Assembly: GCA_910583775.1 (NCBI GenBank)
Contig: CAJTYD010000003.1
Span: 8,032 to 72,031 of the forward strand
Length of the DNA stretch: 64,000 nucleotides
From: an uncultured Muribaculaceae bacterium
GTDB lineage: Bacteria; Bacteroidota; Bacteroidia; Bacteroidales; Muribaculaceae
Reading direction: 5' to 3'
The notes under the pieces were generated by a model. The model ran no database searches. It had not been told where the DNA came from and saw only the letters and a list, made by a program, of their open reading frames with translations. The translations under genes were made by a program, and so were the position numbers. Positions 57,163 through 64,000 of this stretch are shown here, in pieces. Each line of letters starts with the position of its first letter. The stretch's first letter is position 1.

Positions 57163-60100
57163 GTGCAGCCGATTCTCATAGATAACACTAATCAGACTTT
57201 GAGAGACGATTTGGTGACTACCATCAAATCCGGCAGCCGCGTGGCCATCGCCGCCGCCAGTTTCTCAATCTATGCGTTCCAGGAACTTCGTGAGCAACTG
57301 AGCGATATCGATGAATTGCGCTTCATTTTCACTTCGCCATCCTTCATCACCGAGAAGGCAGACAAACAACGCCGTGAGTTTTATATTCCCCGATTGAATC
57401 GTGAGCGCGATTTATTCGGATCGGAATTCGAGATAAAGCTGCGCAATGAACTTTCGTTAAAGGTCGTGGCAAAAGAATGCGCGGAATGGATCAGGCGAAA
57501 GGCCTGTTTTAAATCCAACCGCACAAACGACAACATGATGGGCTTCATCAACGTAGATGAAACCAACTATATGCCCATAACCGGATTCACGACCGTTGAC
57601 CTCGGCTGCGAGCGAGGCAACTATGCATATCAGTTTGTTCAGCGCACCGACGCTCCGTTATCGCAATTCTATCTAAACCTCTTCAACCAGGTCTGGAACG
57701 ACAGCAATAAGCTGCAGGTGGTTACTGAGCAGGTTCTCGACAACATCACGAACGCATACAAAGAAAACTCTCCGGAATTCATATATTTCTTGACCCTCTA
57801 CAATATCTTCAATGAATTTCTTGAAGATATTTCTGAAGACGTGTTGCCGAATGAGGCCACCGGCTTCAAGTCGAGCGTTATCTGGAACAAGCTTTACAAT
57901 TTCCAGCGCGACGCGGCTCTCGCCATCATCAACAAGTTGGAAAAATTCAACGGGTGTATCCTTGCCGACTCCGTGGGCCTCGGAAAGACGTTCACCGCTC
58001 TCTCGGTCATCAAGTATTACGAGAACCGCAACAAGTCCGTTCTCGTTCTATGCCCGAAGAAACTTCACGACAACTGGGTGACATATCGGAGCAACTATAA
58101 GAACAATCCTTTAGTCGCCGACCGACTGCGCTACGACATCCTTTTTCATACCGATCTGTCGCGGAAGTCGGGCGAAAGCAACGGCCTTGACCTCGAGCAT
58201 ATCAACTGGGGAAACTACGATCTTGTCGTTATAGACGAAAGCCACAATTTCCGAAACGGCGGAAAGATCTCTACCGATGAAAACGACGAGAATCCGCGAG
58301 AGAACCGCTACCTGCAACTGATGAACAAGGTTATCCGCGCCGGAGTCAAGACGAAAGTGCTGATGCTATCGGCGACGCCGGTAAACAACCGTTTCATCGA
58401 CCTGCGCAATCAGCTTGCCCTCGCCTACGAGGGCGACAGCTCGCGGATGGACGCGTTGCTGAAAACCTCGAGTTCTCTCGATGACATATTCCGTCAGGCG
58501 CAGACCGCCTTCAACCGCTGGTCGAAGTTCCCTCCTGAAGAACGCACCACAAAGGCGTTGCTCGAAATGTTGAGCTTCGATTTCTTCGAAGTACTCGACA
58601 GCGTCACCATAGCCAGAAGCCGCAAGCATATCGAGCAATACTATGACACCTCCGATATCGGTAAGTTCCCGAAACGATTGAAGCCGATTTCCCGGGCGCC
58701 GAACCTTACAGACCTTCCCAAAGCTGTAAATTTCAACGACATATTCGTCAGCGTCTCCGAACTAAATCTCGCCATCTATACCCCTTCGGACTTCATTCTG
58801 CCGAGTAAGATAGATAAATACACCGATACAAAAGACGAAGGATCCCTCGCAAATCTATCGCGCAGGGGGCGCGAGCGCGGAATCAGGCAACTCATGAGTA
58901 TCAACCTGCTAAAAAGGCTTGAAAGTTCCGTCAATTCCTTCCGTCTGACCCTCAGTCGAATCAAAGACTATATCGAGGCCACTATCAATTCAATTGATTC
59001 AGTTGCCTCCGCGGGTTCTCATGCCGACATAAGCGAATATGATTTTGGAAACGGCCTTGACTTCGACGAACGCGAAGATACTGTTTTCATCGGCGGCAAA
59101 AAGACAAAAATCGATCTTGCCGACATGGATTACGTGCAATGGCGCGACTATCTCGCCAAGGATCTCGACAATCTCAACACTTTGCTGTATATGCTTGCCG
59201 AAATCTCGCCCGCACACGACAACAAACTGCAGTTGCTTATTGAAGATATCCGCCATAAATTTGCTAACCCGATAAACGGGAGCAATCGGAAAATTATCAT
59301 ATTTACCGCTTTTTCCGACACCGCGAAATACCTCTATGAGAATATCTCACCTATTGTAAGGTCATTGGGGTCTCATGTGGGATTGATAAGCGGCGACGCA
59401 GTAGGAACGTCGCTTCGCGATGTTTCAAACGCCGGATATGATTTCAATAAAATCCTTACCCTCTTCTCCCCTATCTCCAAAGAGAAAGCATCGCTCTATC
59501 CCAATGTAACTGAAGAGATTGATGTCCTCATAGCTACCGATTGCATCTCGGAGGGTCAGAATCTCCAGGACTGCGATTTCCTCATCAATTACGACATCCA
59601 CTGGAACCCGGTGCGCATCATTCAGCGTTTCGGACGTATCGACCGCATCGGTTCGCAAAACGAGTTCATTCAGCTCGTCAACTATTGGCCCGACATGGAT
59701 CTTGACGATTACATCAATCTCAAAGGACGTGTCGAGGCCCGCATGAAAGTATCCGTACTCACCTCAACCGGAGACGACAACCTTATCTCCGATGAAGAAA
59801 AGGGGGACCTCGAATACAGACGCAAGCAACTCGAAAGGCTTAAAGAGGAAGTTGTAGACATCGAAGAAATGAACTCCGGAGTCTCCATCATGGATCTCGG
59901 ACTGAATGAGTTCCGTCTCGACCTCCTCGACTATATGAAACAGGGACATGACATCGAGCATAGTCCCATGGGACTTCATGCCCTTGTCGCTTCCGACAGG
60001 AATGCTGTTCCGGGTGTCATCTTTGTTCTAAAAAACCGAAATAACGAAATTAACATCGACCGTAAGAACAGGCTTCATCCGTTCTACATGGTCTATATCT

Positions 60101-60408
60101 CGATGGATTCAGAGGTTATTGTCAATCATCTGGATCCGAAAGGGTTGCTTGACCTGATGCGTCATCTCTGCCGCGGCAAATCGGAAACAATCCTCGAACT
60201 TTGCCGGAAATTCAACGCCGAGACCCGCGACGGCCAGCGCATGGGAACCTACTCCCGTCTACTTGGTGACGCCATCTCGTCGCTAATCAAAGTCAAAGAG
60301 ACCACCGATCTCTTCTCCTTCCTCGACGGCGACACCGGCTCCCTTTTCGGCAACGAGGTCCGCGGCCTCGACGATTTTGAACTTATTTGCTTCCTTATAA
60401 TCCGCTGA
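57163..60408 (+). CDS. SNF2-type helicase with distinct N-terminal domain, defence-like
   Basis: A 1081-residue superfamily 2 ATPase. The N-terminal region (about 1-230) resembles the phospholipase-D-like domain of some defence helicases (SRVAIAAASFSIYAFQEL), although no HxK catalytic motif is seen. The SNF2 core follows: Walker A DSVGLGKT (269-276), DESH box (358-361), SAT motif (403-405). The C-terminal motifs are ATDCISEGQNLQDCD and QRFGRIDRIGS. A long insert (about 480-640) separates the two RecA lobes. The start is GTG at 57163; an in-frame stop nine bases upstream excludes a longer form. It heads an operon with a DUF4391-like gene and a type III methyltransferase, so a role in anti-phage DNA restriction or translocation is likely. 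Confidence 0.85.
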   Translation: MQPILIDNTNQTLRDDLVTTIKSGSRVAIAAASFSIYAFQELREQLSDIDELRFIFTSPSFITEKADKQRREFYIPRLNRERDLFGSEFEIKLRNELSLKVVAKECAEWIRRKACFKSNRTNDNMMGFINVDETNYMPITGFTTVDLGCERGNYAYQFVQRTDAPLSQFYLNLFNQVWNDSNKLQVVTEQVLDNITNAYKENSPEFIYFLTLYNIFNEFLEDISEDVLPNEATGFKSSVIWNKLYNFQRDAALAIINKLEKFNGCILADSVGLGKTFTALSVIKYYENRNKSVLVLCPKKLHDNWVTYRSNYKNNPLVADRLRYDILFHTDLSRKSGESNGLDLEHINWGNYDLVVIDESHNFRNGGKISTDENDENPRENRYLQLMNKVIRAGVKTKVLMLSATPVNNRFIDLRNQLALAYEGDSSRMDALLKTSSSLDDIFRQAQTAFNRWSKFPPEERTTKALLEMLSFDFFEVLDSVTIARSRKHIEQYYDTSDIGKFPKRLKPISRAPNLTDLPKAVNFNDIFVSVSELNLAIYTPSDFILPSKIDKYTDTKDEGSLANLSRRGRERGIRQLMSINLLKRLESSVNSFRLTLSRIKDYIEATINSIDSVASAGSHADISEYDFGNGLDFDEREDTVFIGGKKTKIDLADMDYVQWRDYLAKDLDNLNTLLYMLAEISPAHDNKLQLLIEDIRHKFANPINGSNRKIIIFTAFSDTAKYLYENISPIVRSLGSHVGLISGDAVGTSLRDVSNAGYDFNKILTLFSPISKEKASLYPNVTEEIDVLIATDCISEGQNLQDCDFLINYDIHWNPVRIIQRFGRIDRIGSQNEFIQLVNYWPDMDLDDYINLKGRVEARMKVSVLTSTGDDNLISDEEKGDLEYRRKQLERLKEEVVDIEEMNSGVSIMDLGLNEFRLDLLDYMKQGHDIEHSPMGLHALVASDRNAVPGVIFVLKNRNNEINIDRKNRLHPFYMVYISMDSEVIVNHLDPKGLLDLMRHLCRGKSETILELCRKFNAETRDGQRMGTYSRLLGDAISSLIKVKETTDLFSFLDGDTGSLFGNEVRGLDDFELICFLIIR

Positions 60409-60412
60409 AACC

Positions 60413-60946
60413 ATGGAATACAACGAACCCGACTCGATGCTCAATCTTGTGATTGATATTAACCGTAGGAATTTCCAATTCCTTACGCGAATATCACACG
60501 GGTTACAAGACCGACAATTCTTCTTAATCAAGAATAAAAATTACCCTCGTAGCGAAGCCGGCATTGCCGTTGTCGCTGATTTAGCTAATTTTTATAATGA
60601 TAAATCATTACTGGACTATTGGAAAGGTATATTGAACTTTTGGGATTGTCCTAATCGTCTATATGCTGTTTCAGGAAACGAAGAATCCTACCTACGCGCC
60701 ATTCATTTCCGGCATTTCATTATTCTATCGAATTATTGGGATGTAATAGATGGCGAGGATGGTTATGCTCGTTACCTCTATGCAATTATTAAATATGATT
60801 GGACCTTTACCGAGTTAATTGATGCAATCTTAAAATACGGTAACAATTTTAATGAATTACCGCATTACCATGAAATTGCGGACAAATTGAATTCGGGTTG
60901 GGTCAGTCGTGAGGTCAAAAATATTAGCGTAAATTTAACAGTATAA
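60413..60946 (+). CDS. Unrecognised 177-residue protein in the defence-like operon
   Basis: A soluble, mostly helical protein with no signal peptide, membrane segment or known catalytic motif. Aromatic residues are frequent (for example YWKGILNFWDCPNRLYAV and FIILSNYWDVI). The gene starts four bases after the helicase stop and its stop overlaps the next start by one base (TAATG), so it belongs to the operon. The base composition is notably AT-rich compared with the helicase gene upstream, suggesting a separate origin. I do not recognise the family; a phage-sensing or effector accessory is possible but unproven. Confidence 0.75.
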   Translation: MEYNEPDSMLNLVIDINRRNFQFLTRISHGLQDRQFFLIKNKNYPRSEAGIAVVADLANFYNDKSLLDYWKGILNFWDCPNRLYAVSGNEESYLRAIHFRHFIILSNYWDVIDGEDGYARYLYAIIKYDWTFTELIDAILKYGNNFNELPHYHEIADKLNSGWVSREVKNISVNLTV

Positions 60947-61602
60947 TGTTAGGACTGCCGCAATCTACCGAAGTCAAGCGACCGCTGCCTAAAGCGCAGC
61001 TTTTTAAGCGGTTCGACTGGAAACCATCGCAACGTGAAAGTTTCGATGCCGATGTCTCGCGTCTTGACTTCGTGAACTGGATTGCGCCACGCACCCTTCC
61101 TGCTATATCAGAGGGAGTCGAGGTTAAAGAGATTTTCGTTATTGAAGTATCGCTTAAAACTCGCGACTTCGACACCAAAACCATCACTCTCCTCGCAAAG
61201 AGCATTCCGCAAAAAGTAATTTACCTTCTTCGATTCGAAGAGGATTATAAAATTGCAGTATCTCAACTCAAACTATTCATTACAGATTGGATACATGCCG
61301 AAGGCATGTCCCTACAATTGACCGGATTGGGTTTCGATGCCGTTTGGGAGAACTTCGTGAGGCAAATTGCGGGAACATTGCTTAGCGATAGTTCAAATTT
61401 GAATAACGAAGATGCTGCCAAGCCTTTGACAAAAGCCTCCGGTCTGTCTCTTAACGAAGAGATTATCGCGGCAGATAAACGGGCAAAGATCATTCGTCAA
61501 ATTGAATTACTCGAACATCAAATGCGTTCATCCTCTCAGCCTCGACGTCAACGCGAATTATATGCAGAAATAAAAAAACTAAAACACCAGATAACATCAT
61601 GA
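60946..61602 (+). CDS. DUF4391-like protein
   Basis: A 218-residue protein. The start LGLPQSTEVKRPLPKAQLFKRF, central VSQLKLFITDW and VWENFVRQIAG, and a C-terminal coiled coil (about 165-215) fit the DUF4391 proteins found beside type III methyltransferases in Bacteroidetes. Function is unknown. Residues 116-124 (IHAEGMSLQ) are encoded by a 24-base REP-like palindrome at 61293-61316, inserted without breaking the frame. It overlaps the next gene by four bases (ATGA). Confidence 0.75.
   Translation: MLGLPQSTEVKRPLPKAQLFKRFDWKPSQRESFDADVSRLDFVNWIAPRTLPAISEGVEVKEIFVIEVSLKTRDFDTKTITLLAKSIPQKVIYLLRFEEDYKIAVSQLKLFITDWIHAEGMSLQLTGLGFDAVWENFVRQIAGTLLSDSSNLNNEDAAKPLTKASGLSLNEEIIAADKRAKIIRQIELLEHQMRSSSQPRRQRELYAEIKKLKHQITS
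61293..61316. repeat. REP-like palindromic element inside the DUF4391-like gene, copy 2
   Basis: ACATGCC-GAA-GGCATGT followed by CCCTACA: the exact reverse complement of the element at 63310-63333. Length 24 bases, a multiple of three. Confidence 0.85.
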
Positions 61603-61868
61603 AGCTAAAAGAGATTAACCGTAATATTGATTTTGATACAAGAAAATCATCGAGTTCCTTTAGATGTAAATATAATGACAGGAATGATTTTGATATACTG
61701 AGAATTAACATATCGTTCAAGGGTGAATTAAAAGAATCATACGAGATAGAATCGAAAAATTTACCTGAAGGAGATTCAATCCATTTCAAGGCCGAACCTG
61801 CTCCAGACGGCTTTAAAATTATAAGCTGGACGAACAAATCGGTGAAAGAACATATTAAGAAAGTCTGA
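61599..61868 (+). CDS. Small unknown protein between the DUF4391-like and mod genes
   Basis: An 89-residue, charged protein, probably beta-rich (FDILRINISFKGELKESYEI), without recognised motifs. The ATGA overlap with the preceding gene and the three-base gap to the methyltransferase gene show it is part of the operon. Strongly AT-rich. Function unknown; small size and position would suit an inhibitor, antitoxin or assembly factor, but there is no direct evidence. Confidence 0.65.
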   Translation: MKLKEINRNIDFDTRKSSSSFRCKYNDRNDFDILRINISFKGELKESYEIESKNLPEGDSIHFKAEPAPDGFKIISWTNKSVKEHIKKV

Positions 61869-61871
61869 GTC

Positions 61872-63803
61872 ATGGAAAGATTGAAAATGCAAAGTCGCGA
61901 CGTTGTGGGTGGCAATGTCGAGAAGATAGCCGCGTTGTTTCCGCAGTGCGTCACCGAGCGACTGAATAAAGAGGGTAAGCCGGAACTTGCCATCAACTTC
62001 GACAAGCTCCGTGCCGAACTTTCGAATGAAGTTATCGAAGAGGGTGAGGAACGCTATCAGTTCACATGGCCCGACAAGCGGGCGGCATCACGTCTTGCCA
62101 ACGAACCGACAACCATGACCCTTCGTCCCTGCCGTGAAGAATCCGTAGGCAAAGACGGTACGCCTGGTGGCTTCGATTCCGAAAATCTCTACATCGAAGG
62201 CGACAACCTCGATGTTCTCAAAGTACTACGCGAAACCTATCTCGGCCAAGTCAAAATGATCTACATCGATCCGCCGTATAATACAGGAAATGACTTTATT
62301 TACAACGATGATTATGATGAAGTCAAGAACGAGTTTGAAAAAAGGAACGGCTTATTTGACGAGGAAGGCAATCAGACATTTGACCGAATGCAACGCAATA
62401 CTGAAGCAAACGGCCGCTTTCACACCGATTGGCTCAATATGATATATCCTCGCCTGAAAGTCGCTCGTGACTTGTTAGAAGATGATGGGGCAATTTTTAT
62501 CTCTATAGGAGATGATGAAGAAGCCAACCTTATAAAAATCTGTGATGAAATTTTTGGTGAACAAAATTTCGTAGCAAGCATCTGCCATAAACATAGGGCT
62601 TCTGTGTCTAATGATAGAATAATATCCGAAAATCATAACCATTTAGTTTTTTACGCTAAAAACATAAATGTATTATTTTCACGTCAAAAGGAGATTGGGG
62701 AAGATCCAGTTCTAGAAGGATTCAAGTTTGAGGATGAGAGAGGAAAGTATAAATTAACTCCTGTTGATGGTCCCGGAGGGGCTAAAAAAGGCAATCCACA
62801 CTATGAGTTTCTTGGTGTAACCGGTTATTGGCGTTATTCCAAGGAAACCATGCAGATGAAATATGATGAGGGTCTTATAGTACGTACAAATAACGGTCTC
62901 CAACAGAAATACTATTTAGAACAAGCGAAACTCTCACGTAGGACAGTTACAACATGGTGGGACGATGATTTTCTTACTTCATCAGCTACTTCGCAACTGA
63001 TTTCACTAATGGGGGCAAAGACATTTGACAATCCCAAAAGTGTTAATCTTATTCTGCGTAGTCTGAAAATGATTACAAAGTTTTCAACAGATGCGATTAT
63101 CCTCGACTTCTTCAGCGGCAGTGCTACCACTGCACATGCCGTTATGAAGCTAAACGCTGAGGACGGAGGCAAGCGTAAGTTTATCATGGTGCAGCTTCCT
63201 GAAGTCACAGATGAAAAGAGCGAGGCACGGAAAGCAGGATATGAAAACATATGTGAGATTGGCAAGGAGCGCATTCGAAGAGCAGGGAAGAAAATTAGGG
63301 AAGAATTTTGTAGGGACATGCCTTCGGCATGTAGCAACGATAATTCATTATTTACAAATGAAACATCGCAAAGCGATGTCCCTACATTAGATACCGGCTT
63401 CCGTGTCCTCAAACTCGACTCGTCGAATATGGAGGACGTGTTCTATACTCCCGATAAGTTTGAACCTTCGGTTATAGAGGGACTTGTTGATAATATCAAG
63501 CCGGACCGCACAAGCGAGGATCTTTTGTTCCAGGTGATGCTTGAACTCGGTATCGAGCTTTCTGTTCCAATCAGGAATGAGGAATTAGGAGGGAGGAATT
63601 GCTGGATTGTGGATGACGGTTATCTCATTGCATGCTTTGACACGGACGTGAACGAGACAACCATAGAAGAAATGGCTAAGCTACTCCCGACGCACCTTGT
63701 AATCCGCGATGCCTCAGCCGCCAACGACAATGTGCTCGACAACTTCGACCAAATCATCGAATCATACTCCAACGAGAAGAAAATAACAACTCATATCCTC
63801 TAA
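61872..63803 (+). CDS. Type III restriction-modification DNA methyltransferase (Mod)
   Basis: A 643-residue beta-class adenine methyltransferase: catalytic motif IV DPPYNTG (133-139) precedes the AdoMet motif I FFSGSATTAH (413-422), with a target-recognition region between (about 230-400). The N-terminal ENLYIEGDNLDVLKVL is typical of Mod proteins. It would methylate one strand of an asymmetric site and guide a Res helicase-nuclease. Residues 480-506 are encoded by a pair of inverted REP-like elements (63310-63387), inserted in frame before LDTGFRVLKL. The gene is intact. It has the right neighbours for a defence operon; Res is not in the window. Confidence 0.92.
   Translation: MERLKMQSRDVVGGNVEKIAALFPQCVTERLNKEGKPELAINFDKLRAELSNEVIEEGEERYQFTWPDKRAASRLANEPTTMTLRPCREESVGKDGTPGGFDSENLYIEGDNLDVLKVLRETYLGQVKMIYIDPPYNTGNDFIYNDDYDEVKNEFEKRNGLFDEEGNQTFDRMQRNTEANGRFHTDWLNMIYPRLKVARDLLEDDGAIFISIGDDEEANLIKICDEIFGEQNFVASICHKHRASVSNDRIISENHNHLVFYAKNINVLFSRQKEIGEDPVLEGFKFEDERGKYKLTPVDGPGGAKKGNPHYEFLGVTGYWRYSKETMQMKYDEGLIVRTNNGLQQKYYLEQAKLSRRTVTTWWDDDFLTSSATSQLISLMGAKTFDNPKSVNLILRSLKMITKFSTDAIILDFFSGSATTAHAVMKLNAEDGGKRKFIMVQLPEVTDEKSEARKAGYENICEIGKERIRRAGKKIREEFCRDMPSACSNDNSLFTNETSQSDVPTLDTGFRVLKLDSSNMEDVFYTPDKFEPSVIEGLVDNIKPDRTSEDLLFQVMLELGIELSVPIRNEELGGRNCWIVDDGYLIACFDTDVNETTIEEMAKLLPTHLVIRDASAANDNVLDNFDQIIESYSNEKKITTHIL
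63310..63387. repeat. Inverted pair of REP-like elements (REPIN-like) inside mod, copies 3 and 4
   Basis: TGTAGGGAC-ATGCC-TTC-GGCATGT (63310-63333) and ACATCGC-AAA-GCGATGT-CCCTACA (63364-63387) face each other, 30 bases apart; total 78 bases, 26 codons. Confidence 0.85.
63576..63590 (+). repeat. 15-base repeat within mod
   Basis: AATGAGGAATTAGGA, identical to 63809-63823. It encodes part of the IRNEELGGRN segment of Mod. Confidence 0.6.
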
Positions 63804-63808
63804 ATTAA

Positions 63809-63823
63809 AATGAGGAATTAGGA
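63809..63823 (+). repeat. 15-base repeat downstream of mod
   Basis: Second copy of AATGAGGAATTAGGA, followed by further GAGGAATTAGGAATT units just before the four-helix-bundle remnant. Confidence 0.6.
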
Positions 63824-63866
63824 AAGAGGAATTAGGAATTGCCCCGACATTTTAATAATTTTGAAT

Positions 63867-63995
63867 ATGAATACTTCAAATCCTATTAAAAATAAATCGA
63901 AAGCATTTGCAATTCGAATTATTAAACTTTATAAGTACCTGTGTGAAACAATACTTCGGTTATTTTTTGACGGCTCCGAGGAGCCAAGTGTTTAA
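63867..63995 (+). pseudogene. Truncated four-helix-bundle (23S rRNA intervening sequence-type) gene
   Basis: The first 27 codons, with SNPIKNKSKAFAIRIIKLYK then YLCE, match the start of the four-helix-bundle proteins (about 115-120 residues) often inserted in restriction loci. After that the frame departs into unrelated residues and stops at 42 codons. A palindrome GGCTCC-GA-GGAGCC (63972-63985) lies in the divergent part. The gene is broken, probably by insertion or rearrangement; the rest may lie beyond the window. Confidence 0.55.
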
Positions 63996-64000
63996 TCCGT

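Noticed and set aside
63310..63387. Possibility that the palindromes in mod are a transcription terminator
   Set aside because: They lie in the middle of an intact reading frame and lack a T run; their shared heads with copies elsewhere fit a repeat family better.

Overview
The window is a mostly housekeeping stretch of a Bacteroidales chromosome, probably from a gut species of the Bacteroides/Muribaculaceae type. That placement is inference. It rests on the gene content (two-subunit B12-dependent methylmalonyl-CoA mutase, fused FeoA-FeoB, short SerA beside SerC, tpiA-SPOR-folE, an RprX/RprY-like two-component pair, FMN-binding and clostripain-type exported proteins) and on repeated Bacteroidetes-type promoters of the form TTTG or TTG, then about 19-20 bases, then TAnnTTTG. 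Shine-Dalgarno sequences are weak or absent, as usual for the phylum. I saw no rRNA, tRNA, CRISPR array or intact transposase gene.

Layout. 1-8.1 kb reads on the minus strand: the 5' part of smpB, a Yip1-like membrane protein, mutB-mutA (succinyl-CoA/methylmalonyl-CoA step of propionate formation), ftsE, and radA translationally coupled to an FMN-binding exported protein. 8.4-14 kb reads plus: mdh, serC-serA, and a secreted GH36 alpha-galactosidase. 14-16 kb reads minus: tpiA, a SPOR protein and folE. 16.2-25.2 kb reads plus: uvrB with a structured leader, a YgiQ radical SAM protein, an S9 lipoprotein peptidase and feoAB. clpC follows on minus. 28.2-38.1 kb reads plus: gyrA, a TPR protein and the rod-shape cluster mreB-mreC-mreD-mrdA-rodA. 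38.1-41.3 kb reads minus: a nitrilase-fold amidase, an acyltransferase, a small conserved protein, a DUF3108 protein and thioredoxin. A glutamine synthetase-family enzyme and a ThiF/MoeB-like E1 enzyme (plus), then an MscS channel and a lipoprotein clostripain-type protease (minus), lead to the two-component system. A plsC-led thiamine operon (thiD, thiS, a ThiE/TenI-like gene, thiE, thiG, thiC, thiH) runs to 56.3 kb. It lacks thiF, so the E1 at 43.2 kb is a candidate partner for ThiS.

The last 7.6 kb is the accessory part. After the thi terminator comes an 800-base tract with a palindromic REP-like element, a 9-base-period minisatellite and a good promoter. That promoter leads through a leader of about 380 bases into a compact operon: a large SNF2-type helicase with a non-helicase N-terminal domain, an unrecognised 177-aa protein, a DUF4391-like protein, an 89-aa unknown and a type III (beta-class) DNA methyltransferase Mod. 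The window then ends in a broken four-helix-bundle gene. This looks like a multi-gene, methylation-linked phage-defence locus rather than a plain two-gene type III restriction-modification system, and a Res-type gene is expected beyond the right edge. Copies of the REP-like palindrome lie in frame inside two of its genes. This is the most interesting region of the window.
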